Assembly: GCA_037176705.1 (NCBI GenBank) | Contig: CM073889.1 | Span: 52,073,596 to 52,137,595, forward strand | Direction of reading: 5' to 3' | From: Molossus alvarezi | Lineage: Eukaryota; Chordata; Mammalia; Chiroptera; Molossidae | DNA: 64,000 bases | Shown here: positions 22,398 to 33,660 of the stretch, piece by piece | Numbering within the stretch: the first letter of the stretch is position 1 | Layout of the letters: every line of letters starts with the position of its first letter | The notes under the pieces: generated by a model | What the model was told of the DNA's origin: nothing | The model's input: the letters and a program-made list of their open reading frames with translations, nothing else | The model's database searches: none | Program-made: the position numbers and the translations under genes

Positions 22398-22610
22398 TGA
22401 ACATTACAGTGTGAGGAATGGGGTATTTCCAGAGATGTGGAAGTGGGGTACAGACTGACAATCCCCAAAAGAGGGGGTGGTGGGGGAGAGATAAATCACA
22501 GAACTTATATGCATGTATGCATGAACAATGGACATGGACAATAAAGCTGGGGACAGGGCAGGGAGGGAGGGGAAGGGGGGAATCGTGGGGGAGATAGGAG
22601 AAGCATCTGT

Positions 22611-22618
22611 AACATAAA

Positions 22619-22678
<60 letters not shown>

Positions 22679-22680
22679 GA
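22611..22680 (+). repeat. (TAAA)n microsatellite, tail of L1-B
   Basis: About 16 clean TAAA/AAAT units at the 3' end of L1-B, immediately before its target duplication. It probably grew from the original A-tail. Confidence 0.95.
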
Positions 22681-22682
22681 AA

Positions 22683-22697
22683 AGAAAAGCAGCAGCC
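22683..22697 (+). repeat. Target-site duplication of L1-B, right
   Basis: agaaaagcagcagcc, partner of 16586-16600. The L1-A 5'UTR continues from here. Confidence 0.88.
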
Positions 22698-23081
22698 CCT
22701 CACTCAAAGATTTAACCCCACCCAGCTGGGCAAAAAAAAAAAAAAAAAAAGAGAAATTAAGGTTCATTAACAACCAGCATCTGCCCTACTATCCGGAAAT
22801 CCTCTTAGGCTGAACACCTCAGGGAGTTTTTCATTCAGTTGAGGGTAACAACCCAAGGCTCCTCAAGTAACTGAGACTAATAGCCTCCAGGCAAAAAGCT
22901 AGAGAATAACTGAACCTTTCCTGCACTTGCAAATCTACCCAGGAAAGTTAACACCTGATAGTGATGTTTAACGTGGGTCCTCCCACACTCATCCAAACCC
23001 AGTATAGGGAGCCACAAACAGCAGAACACCAACACCCATAGGAAAAATTTGGCAGGACCCAAAACCCACTGAGATACCCAA

Positions 23082-24252
23082 ATTGTGAAACAAAGACACA
23101 AATCCCCAATGAAATAAACAAGAGAACTCTACTTAAGATGACATAAATGAAATGCAGTTAAGCAAATTATCAGAGGTAGAGTTCAGAGCTATGATCTTGA
23201 GGAAGCTCAACAGCGTGGGTAAGAAGCTCAACTACATGAGTAAAGGTAGAGAAACATTGAAAACCAAGCAAGTGTAGCCCTGGATGGTTTGGCTCAGCAG
23301 TTACAGCGTCAGACCACGGACCAGAGAGACCTGCGTTTGGTTCCCGCTAAGGACATATATCTTTGTTGCGGTTTGTTCCCAGCCCTGGTCCTGGTTGTGA
23401 GGGTGGCAACCAGTCAATGTGTCTCTCTCACATTGATGTTTCTCTCTCTCTCTTCCTCCTTCTCTCCCTCCCACTCTCTATATATCAAGATAAAATGCAA
23501 AAAAAAAAAAAAAAAAAAAAAAGTTCTCGGGTGAGTATTAAAAAACAAGAAAACCCACCAAGTGGAAATGAAGAATGACATAGGGGAAATAAAGAACACA
23601 TTGGAAGAAATAACCAGCAGAGTAGAGGAAGCTGAGGACTGCATCAGTGAATTAAAAGGGTGAAAAAAAACTAGCCAATCAGAAAACCAAAATAAAAAAC
23701 AATTAAAAACAGGAAGACAGTTTAAAAGAACTACGGGACAATTAAAAACATAACAGCATTCACACCATAGGAGTTCCAAAAGAAGAAGAAAAGGAGCAAG
23801 CGTTAGAGAATATATTTGAAGAAATCATGACAGAAAACTTCCTTAAATTGGTAAAGGAAAAAGGCATTCAAGTTCAAGAAGCACAGAGCACACCAAATAA
23901 GAAGAACCCAAACAGGCCCACAAGACAAATAATAATTAAAATGCCAGAAATTAAAGACAATGAGAGAATCCTAAAGGCAGCAAGAAATAAACAACAGGTT
24001 ACCTGTAAAGAAAACCCCATAGGGCTGACAGCTGACTTCTCAAAAGAAACACTACAGGCCAGAAGAGACTGACATGAAGTAATCAAGGTAATGAAAAACA
24101 AGAATCTGAATCCAAGACTACTCTATCCAGTAAGGCTATCATTCAAAATGGAAGGAGAAATAAAGAGCTTTCCAAACAAAATTAGGCTAAGGAAATATAT
24201 TAGAACCAAACTAGCCCTGCAAATAATGTTTAAAAAAAAACAACTGCCCTAA
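23082..24252 (+). pseudogene. L1-A ORF1 (start lost, split by a SINE)
   Basis: The expected ATG reads ATT at 23082. The coiled-coil part is cut by a VES SINE (23277-23543). The rest resumes at about 23565 and includes the MPEIKDNERILKAARNKQQ motif near 23941. The canonical stop position is also changed (CCTAATTAG). ORF1p would be an RNA chaperone; this copy is dead. Confidence 0.88.
23277..23543 (+). mobile_element. VES SINE in L1-A ORF1
   Basis: Head 'gccctggatggtttggctca', CT-rich body, a 24-bp internal A run and end 'ttctcgggtgagtatt'. Flanked by an imperfect duplication, gaaaaccaagcaagtg (about 23259-23274) versus gaaaacccaccaagtg (23549-23564). Confidence 0.88.
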
Positions 24253-24296
24253 TTAGCAGAAAAAAATAGGTAGAAAAATATAACCACAATTATAAA

Positions 24297-27200
24297 ATGC
24301 CATAAATAGGAACATATCAATAATAACTTTAAATGTAAATGGCTTAAATGCTCTGATCAAAAGACATGGAAGTAGTTGATTGGATGAAAAAGCATGACTC
24401 ATAAATATGTTGTTTACAAGAAACCTACCTCAAAACAACAGACTCACATAGGTTGAAAGTGAAGAGATGGAAATAAAATCTTCCAAGCAAATGATAAGGG
24501 AAAAAAAGCTGGGGTAGCAATACTAATATCTGATAAAATAGATTTCAAAGAGAAGGCCATAACTAGAGACAACGCAGGCCACTACATAATATTGAAAGGA
24601 TTTATCCGACAGGAAGATATAACCTTGATAAACATATATGCACCCAATATAGAAGCACCAAAATATATTAAAAATCTTCTTGAGGACTTCATAGAAGAAA
24701 CAGCAATACAATCATAGTAAGAGACTTCAACACCTCACTGACATCACTGGATAGATCCCTTAGACAAAAATTAACAAGAAAACAGAGACTCTGAATGATG
24801 CACTAAATAAAATGGATTTAATAGATATCTACAGAGTATTACACCCTAAAACTAAAAAATTCTCAGTCTTCTCAATTGCACATGAGACATTCTCAAAGAT
24901 AAACCACATGTTAGGACACAAACTAAGTCTCTACAAGTTCAAGAATATTGAAATCATATCAAGCATGTTCTCAGGTCATGATGGCATGAAACTAAAAATC
25001 AACTGCAACAAAAACATGAAAACACATTTGAACACAAGGAGGCTAAATAACATATTATTAAATAATGAATGGGTTACCAAGGAGATGAAGAAATTAAAAA
25101 ATTCCTGGAAACCAATGAAAATGAACGCACAACAACATAAAATCTATGAGCTGCAGTGAAAGCAGTCCTGAGAAGGAAGTTCAGAGCACTACAGGCCTAC
25201 TTCAAGAAACAAAAAGTATTTCTAATTGACTGTCTAAACTCACAACTTAAAGAACTAGAAAGTGAACAAAAAGAAAACCCCAGCGAAATTTATAGAAACA
25301 CAGTCTCCCAAAACTTAACTGGGAAGAGATAGAAAACTTGAACAGACCAATAACAAGTAATAAAATTGAAGATGTAATCAGGACTTTCCCAGCAAACAAA
25401 ATCACAGGCATGGACTGCTTCACAAAGGAGCGTTACTGATCATTGAAAGAAGAACTAACACCCATTCTCCTCAAACTATTCCAAAAAATTCAAGAAGACT
25501 GACTTCCAAACCTGTTCTATGACACCAGGATAATTCTAACTCCAAAACCAGATGAAGACACTACAAAGAAAGAAGAATGCCTACCAATATCCCTGATGAA
25601 CATAGATGCCAAAATCCTGAACTAAAGACCAGCAAATTGGATCCAGTAATATATTTAAAAAATTTATTCACCATGACCAAATGGGATTCACACCAGGGAT
25701 ACAGGCTGGTAAAATATTTGCATATCAATAAATGTGATACACCACACAAACAAACTGTAAGATAAAAGAAATTAAGATATCTAGGAATAAACTTAACCAA
25801 AGAAGTAAAGGGCCTATTTGCAGAAAACTACAGGACTATGAAATAGAAAAGAGAGAAAGATATAAAAAAGTGGAAGCACATACCTTGCTCATATATTGGA
25901 AGAATTAACATCATTAAAATGTTCATACTACCCAAAGCAATCTATCAATTCAATGCAATCCCCATCAAAATACCAATGACATAATTCACAGAAGTAGAAC
26001 AAATACTTCAAAAGTTCATAAGGAACCACAAAAGACCCTGAATAGCCACAGTGATCTTGAAAAGGAACAATGTAGGTGGGATTACAGATTAAACTACACA
26101 ATATCAGGTTATACTACAAAGCCACTGTAATCAAAACCTCCTGGCACTGGCACAAGAACAACCATATAAATCAAAGAAATAGAACAGAGAACACAGAAAT
26201 TGACCCAAGACATCATGCTCAATTAATATTTGACAAAGATGGCAAGAGTATACAATGGAGCAAAGACAGCCTCTTTAATAAATGGTGTTGGGAAAATTGG
26301 ACAGCTACATGCAAAAAAAAATGAAACTAGACCACCAACTTACACCATACACAAGAATAAACTCAAAATAGATAAAAGACTTTAATGTGACTCATGAATC
26401 CATAAACAAAAAGGTAGACAACAAAATTTCAGACATCATACGCAGCATAATTTTCACTGATACATCATTTAAGTCAACAGAAATAAAGAAAAAAATTAAC
26501 ACATAGGACTATATCAAACTAAAAAGCATCTTCAAAGGAAAAGAAACAACCATCAAAGTGGAAAGAGAACCCACTATATGGGAGACCATAATTACCAACG
26601 ATACATCAGATAAGGGGTTAATTTCCAAAATATATAGAGTGCTCATACAACTGAACAGAAGGAAGATCAAAATCCAATTACAAAATGGGCAGAGGACATA
26701 AATAAACAACTCTTTAAAAAGAACATACAAATAAATGGCCAAGAGACATGAAGAAATGCTCAACATCACTAATCATCAGAGAGATAAAAATTAAAACAAC
26801 TATGAGGTATCACCTCACACCTGTCAGAATGGCCTCCATCAACAATTCAGCAAACAACAAGTGTTGGCAAGGGTGTGAAGAAAAGTGGACTCTAGCACAC
26901 TGCAGATGAGAATGCAGCCTGGTGCAACCACTGTGTAAAACAATATGTTGTTACCTCAAAAAATTAAAAATTGAGTTTCCATTTGACCCAGTGATCCCAC
27001 TTCTAGGAATTACCCTAAGAAGCCTGACACAGCAATCTGAATAAAATATATGTACCCCCATGTTCATAGCAGCACTATTTACAATAGCTAAGATCTGGAA
27101 ACAGCCCAAGTGTCCATCAGTAGACAAATGAATAAAAACGCTGTGGTACATATACATAATGGAGTACTATGCAGCTGTAAAAAAGAAAGATCTCTTATCC

Positions 27201-27302
27201 TTTGAGACGACATGGAGGGACCTGGAAAGTATTATCATAAGAGAAACAAGCCACACAGAGAAAGAAAAATACCACATGATCTCACTTATTTGCAGAATAT
27301 AA
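24297..27302 (+). pseudogene. L1-A ORF2 (reverse-transcriptase core deleted)
   Basis: It begins 'atgccataaatag' at 24297 (an early stop replaces an NK codon) and ends at the canonical TAA, 27300-27302. Endonuclease landmarks are present (24812-25159, [17 protein letters not shown]). Near 25755 the text jumps from the region around 'aataaatgtgatacaccaca' straight to 'attaagatatctaggaataa'. About 550 bp that normally encode the RT palm with FADD are therefore missing. The thumb and cysteine-rich C-terminus remain, frameshifted. Confidence 0.87.
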
Positions 27303-27540
27303 TGGATATAACAGTCTGAGGAATAGGGTAGTCCCAGAAATGTGGAAGTAGGGTAAAGACTGACAACCCTCAGAAGAGGAGGTTGTGGGCAGGAGGAAGA
27401 GATAAACCATGGAACTTATATGCATGCACGCATAATCAATGAACATGCACAACAAAGCCCAGAATGAGGTTGAGGGGTAGGGAAGAGGGTGTCAATGGGG
27501 TAATAAAGGAGAAACATCTGTTCCAAAAATAAATTAATAA
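27303..27540 (+). mobile_element. L1-A 3'UTR and A-rich tail
   Basis: The standard 3'UTR of this L1 family ('cagtctgaggaatagggtag', 'acttatatgcatgcacgcat'), ending in 'aaaaataaattaataaaaaa'. Confidence 0.85.
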
Positions 27541-28345
27541 AAAAAAAAATGGGCAGAGGACCTAAATAGACACCTCTCTTAAAAGGATATACAAATGGCC
27601 AAGAGACATAGGAAGAAACGTTCAATATCACTAATCATAAGAGAGATGCAAATTAAAACAATGAGGTATCACCTCACACCTGCCAAAATGGCTGTCATCA
27701 ACAAATCATCAAACAACAAATACTAGCAAGTATGTGGAGAATAGGGGACTGTAGTACACTGCTGGTGGGAATGCAGACTGGGGCATCCACTATTGAAAAC
27801 AGTATGATGTTTCCTCAAAAATTAAAAATAGAACTGCAGTTTGATCCAGTGATCCCACTTCTAGGAATATGTCCTAATAATCCTGATACACTAATCAGAA
27901 AGAATATATGTACCACCGTGTTCACGGAAGTGTTATTTATAATAGCTAATATCTGGAAACAGCCCAAGTGCCCATCAGTATATAAGTGCATAAAAAAGCT
28001 GTGGGACATTTACTCAATGAAATACTATGCAGTTGTAAAAAAGGATCTCTTAACCTTTGAGAATGCATGGATGGACCTGGAGATTATGTTAAGTGAAATA
28101 AGCCAGTCAGGGAAAGACAAATATCACATGATTTCATTTATATGTGGAATCTAAAGAACAAAATAAACTTGGTATAAAATAGGTCCAATGACATGGAAGC
28201 ATGGAACAGACTGAAAGATCTCAGAGGGAAGGGATATGAGGAGGTTGAGAAGAGATTAACCAAAGAACTTATATGTACATATGTATAACCCATGGAGAGA
28301 AGTCAATAGTGTGGAGAAATCCTGGGGACACCTGTAATACTGTCA
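27541..28345 (+). mobile_element. Old L1 3' end (continuation of 14485-16117)
   Basis: It starts at 'tgggcagaggacctaaatag', the ORF2 position that directly follows where the fragment at 16117 stops. It runs through the C-terminal domain (27732-28154, an open stretch of 140 codons ending SFICGI) into a 3'UTR unlike that of the young family ('aataaacttggtataaaata'). Tail at about 28350. Confidence 0.75.
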
Positions 28346-28372
28346 ACAATTTTTTTAAAAAGAAAAGGAAAA

Positions 28373-30300
28373 GCCACCTTGAGACTGGTAGAAAGGACAG
28401 AGGTGTGAGAGGTCTAGCTGATCTCTCACAGGCAGTAAAGTTCAGGAGGGATATCTCAGCTGGAGGGGGGGAGGGGAGTTTTGCCTCTGAAAAATGTAAG
28501 GTCTAATCCCAAAGCTTATCTCCCCAGCCCAGAGCACCAAAACCAGGAAAAGTGCCCACTTAACCTCCATCTGTGAAAATCAGCAGGGTATCCAACCACC
28601 ATAGAGAGATGGCTAGACATGCAAGTACCCTCTTAAAGACAATGCACAAAATTTCATTTGCAGCTGCTCAATCCTGGCTTCACAAAGAGAGGGCAGAGTA
28701 GGCTGGAGCTGTTTGAGAGTCTGGGCTTGGTGGCTGAGGAGAGAGCTTAATATCAGGAGCCTGAATCCCTTGCTGCGTCATTCCCCAAAACTGCAGAAGC
28801 TATCTTTCTCAAGCAGGGCACTTGGCTCCAGGTGGCATCACCTTGGAGGAAAGCAATAGCCCAACTTGTTGATTTCCTTTGCACACAACCCTGTTGAGCT
28901 TGTGTGCTGCTGAGGTTTACAGCCAAAACTCTTTTAGTGACTAAGCCTAACAAACATACTGCAGGTGGAGACATATCTCTGGGTGCTTTAAAATTTTTGC
29001 TGAACTGCTCCTGGGCCCAGTGTAGGTAAAAGCCAGCCTTGGTGCACAGCTTGGTCTGTACTGCATGCACCCAAGCCTAGCTAAAGGATCCACAAGCTGT
29101 GGATCACAGCACCTGAATTCCCAGGGTCAGTCACCGGCAGTATCTAACAGGTCTGCACCAGAGTCCCTCCAAAGAGGCACAGAAACAACACACTGAGTGG
29201 CTAGCTTCAGTAAACAACACAACAAGACCCAATAAACTTCATAAGCAGCATATCCACAAGGAGTTCTCAGCAAGTACCAATCTCTGCTGAAGCAAATTCC
29301 ATTTCATGTGATCCACAAATGCACAACAGCTACCATGTTGCATTAGGAGTTGAGCCTCATAGCCAAGTGTAGATTCCACACATGAACAGACCAATAGCAA
29401 TCAATACCTAAGTACAATAGGAGAGCCCACATAATGCATAAAAGGGACATTCCTAAAGCACCCAGCTTAGGTGATCAGGGAGATTACGCCACTGGGTCCC
29501 AAAAAATACCTATTACATAAGGCCATCCTACCAAGCCTTGGAATCATAGCAGATCAAAGCAGCAGACCAAATGGAGAGACAAGGAAACAGGCCCCAAATG
29601 AAAAACAACAGGATTCTCCTGAAGAGCTAAATGAAATGAAGGCAAGCAACTTAATACTTACAGAGTTAAAAGTAATGAGTATAAGATGCTCAACAGCATG
29701 AAAACAAACATAGAAATCATAAAAAAAAAAAAACAGTCGGAAATGAAGGATGCAATTTATGAAATAAAGAATACACTGGATGGAATAAACAGTATGGTGA
29801 ATGAAGCAGAGGCTCACATCAGCAGTTTGGAAGACAGCATACGAAAAACACCCAATCAGAGTACAACAAAAATAAAAAAGAATTTTAAAAAATGAGGATA
29901 GTATAAAGAACCATTGGAACCGAATCAAGCATAACAATATTGCATTATAGGGATGCCAAAAAAAAGAAGGCAAGAGATTGAGAACTTATTAAAAAAATAA
30001 TAACTGAAAACTTCTCTAACCTGGTGAAGGAAAAGGACATGTAAATCCAGAAGTGCTGAGAGTCCCAAACAAGATACATCCAAAAAGGCACACACCAAGA
30101 CACATCATAATTAAAATGGCAAAGGTTAAAGACAAAAAGATAATCTCAAAAGACAGAAAAGAAAAGCTGTTAGTTACCTGTAAGGGAGCTCCCAAAAGAC
30201 TATCAGCTGGTTTCTCAGCAAAAACATTTCAGTCAACAAGGGATTAGCATAAAATATTCAAAGGGATGAAAAGGAGGGACCTACAACCAAGCCCTACAAT
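28373..30300 (+). mobile_element. L1-K piece 1: 5'UTR and most of ORF1
   Basis: 28373-29540 is old L1 5'UTR sequence. ORF1 follows: coiled coil 29686-29895 and C-terminal domain 30053-30247 (IIIKMAKVKDKKIISK..). It breaks off at 30300 within the ORF1 C-terminus and resumes at 31574. L1-K is the host for three later insertions. Confidence 0.78.
29836..29935 (+). repeat. ORF1 segment with an inverted counterpart
   Basis: Roughly 100 bp of L1-K ORF1 ('acgaaaaacacccaatcaga' to 'aaagaaccattggaaccgaa') reappear in reverse complement at 30303-30405, with several mismatches. Confidence 0.8.
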
Positions 30301-30302
30301 TT

Positions 30303-30405
30303 AATCATGTTATTTGATTTGGTTCCAATGGTCCTTTAAACTATCCTCATTTTTAAAAATTCTCGTTTGTATTCTGAATGGGTGTTTTTCGAATGTCCCT
30401 TTCAT
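30303..30405 (-). mobile_element. Antisense L1 ORF1 fragment at an insertion edge
   Basis: On the minus strand: 'cgaaaaacacccattcagaa', 'atgaggatagtttaaaggac', 'cattggaacc'. It is the reverse complement of 29836-29935, about 85-90% alike by eye. It forms the left edge of the 1.27-kb block that splits L1-K ORF1. Confidence 0.78.
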
Positions 30406-30980
30406 GCATTTATCCAACAAGGATATCATATATGTATCTCATAACATTTCCTAATTGGAATTGAGCATGTTCTGATTTAAAAACAGATATTGGTTGATTA
30501 GATATCCCTATCATTTTCACCGAAGCTTTACTCAGCTAGGCTGGGTGTGGTCAAGAACAGATTAAATAGACCAGTATTTCAAGCCCTTAGTAATTTCTCA
30601 CTTTATGGTAATTTTAATTTCTCCTAAACTATTAGTAAGTGGATATATAGTCCATGTGGGAAGCCCTATGCTTGCTTGTTTTTATTTCCAAATCCCATTT
30701 TAGTCTCCTTTGATCCTTTTTAAGGTAAACAGACTTCTTTACAGCAGTTTTCTGTGAATATTTAGTAATTCTGTTCTTTTGCAACCAGTAGCTATATTAA
30801 TTGGAATAGGTCAGAATAACCAGGATTACATGTTCTCACAGTTAAATACAATTGGTTTGTGAACCCATCAGGGCCCCACAGAAAATTGGGGAACAAGTGC
30901 TGGTTCCTCTCTTCCTGAGACCAACTTTTCTGCAATGGAATTTGCTAGAATTCCGGGATTATTATTCTTGTCTGAATGTC

Positions 30981-30984
<4 letters not shown>
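30406..30984 (+). other. Unassigned sequence inside the block that splits L1-K
   Basis: No L1 or SINE similarity and no frame worth reporting. It may be a retroviral remnant or captured host DNA. It lies between the antisense ORF1 fragment and a microsatellite. Confidence 0.4.

Positions 30985-31050
<66 letters not shown>
30985..31050. repeat. (CT)n(AT)n microsatellite
   Basis: About 18 CT units followed directly by about 15 AT units. Pure runs like this are normally length-polymorphic. Confidence 0.97.
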
Positions 31051-31053
<3 letters not shown>

Positions 31054-31103
31054 TTTATTAGGGAGTGTTAGTGCAGGAGATAGAAAGGGAAGGAGGAAAG
31101 TGT

Positions 31104-31560
31104 AAGGTAGCCAGGCGCCGCCGGTGGGAAGTGGGAAGAAACCAGAGAGCCAAACAGCCGAATAAGCAGAAATCAGGCTTTATTGGGTACACTCCGGGCG
31201 GGTTCACAGACTCGGGGGGGTCAAGTCCGAGAAGCCGCGCCCAATGCTGGGGTTTGTGATTTTTATATCTGCGCCTGTGGCAGCGGGAACTTGTTGTTAG
31301 GGTTAGGTCCTGAGGGGCTACGCATGGGGGCCCCTGGAATGTGAGTCTATTGTCCTGGAGCAAACAGTTCCTGGACTAGGACGGGAGAATGGGACAGGAG
31401 TTGATCTATGAGTTCGGGGCAAACAGTTCCTGAAACAGGGTGGGAGTTTAGGTTGGGAAAGCGAGGTAACGGCTGAGCAGTTTGCCTGGTGCCAGTTCCC
31501 AGGCTCTCGGACAGAAAGAAGAGAGAAGACAAGTCTGGACAAGAAAGCTTAGAGAGCAAA
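31104..31560 (-). mobile_element. Endogenous retrovirus solo LTR, antisense
   Basis: GC-rich block with LTR layout on the minus strand. A TATA-like 'gatataaaaatc' lies at 31258-31269. A polyadenylation signal AATAAA follows at 31184-31179, in a context typical of the R region (CCCAATAAAGCC), about 75 bp downstream. A U5-like stretch runs to about 31104. The upstream (U3) part contains a repeated 'gcaaacagttcctg' (31361 and 31420). No gag, pol or env is attached. Exact ends and target duplication were not found. Confidence 0.65.
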
Positions 31561-31573
31561 GGACACAGTGGGG

Positions 31574-31900
31574 CTACAGACTATCATTTAAAATTGAAGA
31601 AGAAATAAAGAGCTACCCAAACAGAAAAAAGCTCAAGAAGTTTGTTACCACTAAACTAGTATTACAACAAATGTTAAACAATTTGCTTAAAGGAAAGAGA
31701 GGAACAAGAAGGAAGAGGAAAAAAAGAAAAGGAAAAAGGAGAAGGAAATGAAGGAGAAAAGGAAAATGAAACAAAACAAAAAAAATACAGAAGAACATAG
31801 TTAAAAAATGAAATGGCAATAAATACATATCTATGAATAATCACTTTAAATGTAAATGGCTTAAATGCTCTAATCAAAAGACACAGGTAGGTGAATGGAT
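31574..31900 (+). mobile_element. L1-K piece 2: ORF1 end, A-rich linker, ORF2 start
   Basis: It resumes with 'gactatcatttaaaattgaa', the codons that follow piece 1. It passes through a purine-rich stretch and the ORF2 start ('aaatggcaataaatacatat'), then is cut at 31900 by L1-D. Confidence 0.85.
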
Positions 31901-31915
31901 AAGAAAACAAGACCC
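31901..31915 (+). repeat. Target-site duplication of L1-D, left
   Basis: aagaaaacaagaccc, identical to 38316-38330. Removing one copy and everything between restores the ORF2 codon order of L1-K across the site. Confidence 0.95.
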
Positions 31916-32744
31916 GGAGAGATCCAAAATGGCGGCAGAGTGAAGGGAAGCTACACAAATGGTCTCCCAGAACCAAACTGGAATTACAACTGTTAACACA
32001 GAAAAATCGACAGGAAAAAGCAACAGAAAATCAGCCTACAAGGACCATATAACCAAGGACACTGACTTGATCCTGGTAGGATTGCAAAGGCGCCAGACGG
32101 GGGCTGGGAGCCCACGACTGGCAGCTCGACAGCAGCCTTAGCAGGGAGTGGTGCCCTCAGGTTAAAGTCCCAAGCGGCTCCAGAGGGCAGAGTTGGGACA
32201 GAGGAGAAAAAAGCCACAGCCACTCACCTTGGGCTCCGGCAGAGGGAGGGCAGACTAGAATGGAATTGTGTGGGGACATTTGGGATTTGGAGGGCACTCA
32301 GAGCTTTTGCTGAGTTGCTGCCACGCAGGATGGTGGCCATCTTGCTCCTTACCAGAGCTCTGGGGAGAGGCAGCAGCAACACACTCGGAAAACCAATCCC
32401 AACCTCTCGGCCCCTGAAATGCTAATTGAGGCTCATTAACAACCAGCATCTGCCCCACCCTCAGGAAATCCCCTTATGCTGAGCACCTGAGGGAGTTTTT
32501 CATTCAACTGAGCAGCCAAGCCTCTCCAGCTAACCCCTAGTGAGAACCCCCAGGCTAAAAGCTGGAGGATAATTGTACCATCCCTGGGCTAGCAACTCTA
32601 ACCAGGAAAGTAAGACTTGACAGTGGTGGTTAACTTGGGTCCTCCCTGGCTCATCTAAACACAGGAGAGAGAGCCACAAACAACACAACACAGACACCCA
32701 CAGTGAAAATTTGGCAGGTTCCAAAGCCCACTGTGATAGCCAAA

Positions 32745-33615
32745 ATGGTGAAACACAGAAACAAAAGCCAAATGAAAGAACAAGAGATCTCCACTGAAGA
32801 TGATATCAATGTGGAGCACATAGGCACGTTAAGAGAGCTAGAATTCAGAGCCATGAACTTAAGGAAGCTCAACAGCATGAGTAAGGACATAAATATGCTG
32901 AAAATAAACAAATTGGAAATTAAAAACCACAAAGAATAGATAAAAAAATGATATATCAAAAATAAAAAACACATTGTAATGTCTAAAAAGCAGAGTACAG
33001 AACACTGAGGACTGGATCAGTAAATGAGAAGACAGGGTAGAAAAAATCAACCAAATAAAAAACCAAAAGGAAAAAACGGTTAATGAAAAGGAAGACAGCT
33101 TAAGAGAACTGTGGGACAAGTGGAAACGTAATAATATTCGCATCATAGGAATCACCGAAGAAGAAGAAAATGAGCAAGTGTTAGAGAATATATTGAAACA
33201 AATAGTAACAGAAAACTTCCCTAATTTGGTGAAGGAAGAAGGTATTCAAGTTCAAGAAGCACAGAGAGCCCCAAGTAAGAAGAACCAAAACAAGCCCACA
33301 CCAAGACACATAGTAATTAAAATGCCAAAAATTAAAGACAAAGAGAGAATCCTAAAAGCAGTAAGAGATAAGCAACAGGTTACATACAAAGGAAACCCAA
33401 TAAGGCTCTCAGCTGACTTCTCACAAGAAACACTACAGGCCAGAAGGGAATGGCATGAAGTAATCAAGGTCATGAAAAACAATGATCTTACTCTACTCAG
33501 CAAGGCTACTATTCAAAATAGAAGATCAAATAAAGAGCTTCCCAGACAAAAAAAAGATAAGGAATACATTAGCACCAAACCAGCACTGCAAGAAATGTTA
33601 AAAGGACTGCTGTAA
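32745..33615 (+). pseudogene. L1-D ORF1 (stops and frameshifts)
   Basis: ATG 32745 (MVKHRNKSQMKEQEISTEDD). The N-terminus is open to a stop at 32937-32939 in the EEIKNDIS region, and the coiled coil is then frameshifted. The second half, from 33178 to the canonical stop, is one open stretch with the RNA-binding and C-terminal domains (KMPKIKDKERILKAVRDKQQ). It resembles the intact ORF1 at 40524 closely. Confidence 0.92.
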
Positions 33616-33660
33616 TTAGCAGGAGAAATGGGAAGACAAATTGAACCACACTAAACAAAA

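Larger units (their letters stand above)
16601..22682 (+). mobile_element. L1-B, full length, inserted in the L1-A 5'UTR
   Basis: About 6.1 kb with a complete structure: 5' end 'aggaaaatggcggtggagtg', GC-rich 5'UTR, ORF1, ORF2, 3'UTR and a long (TAAA)n tail. It is bounded by a 15-bp target duplication with one mismatch. A short VES-related SINE lies in its 5'UTR. Both ORFs are broken, so it is inactive. It is younger than L1-A, which it interrupts. Confidence 0.92.
16118..27540 (+). mobile_element. L1-A, near full length, interrupted by L1-B
   Basis: 5'UTR starts at 'ccaaaatggcggcagaatga' (about 16127). The element runs to 16600, is interrupted by L1-B (16601-22682), and resumes at 22698 with the remaining 5'UTR, ORF1, ORF2 and 3'UTR to an AATAAA-rich tail at about 27535. 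It sits inside an older L1, which continues at 27541. ORF1 carries a SINE, and ORF2 has lost most of its reverse-transcriptase core. Confidence 0.88.

Noticed and set aside
27732..28154. 140-codon plus-strand frame as a possible gene
   Set aside because: It is the ORF2 C-terminal domain of an old L1 with a few changes.
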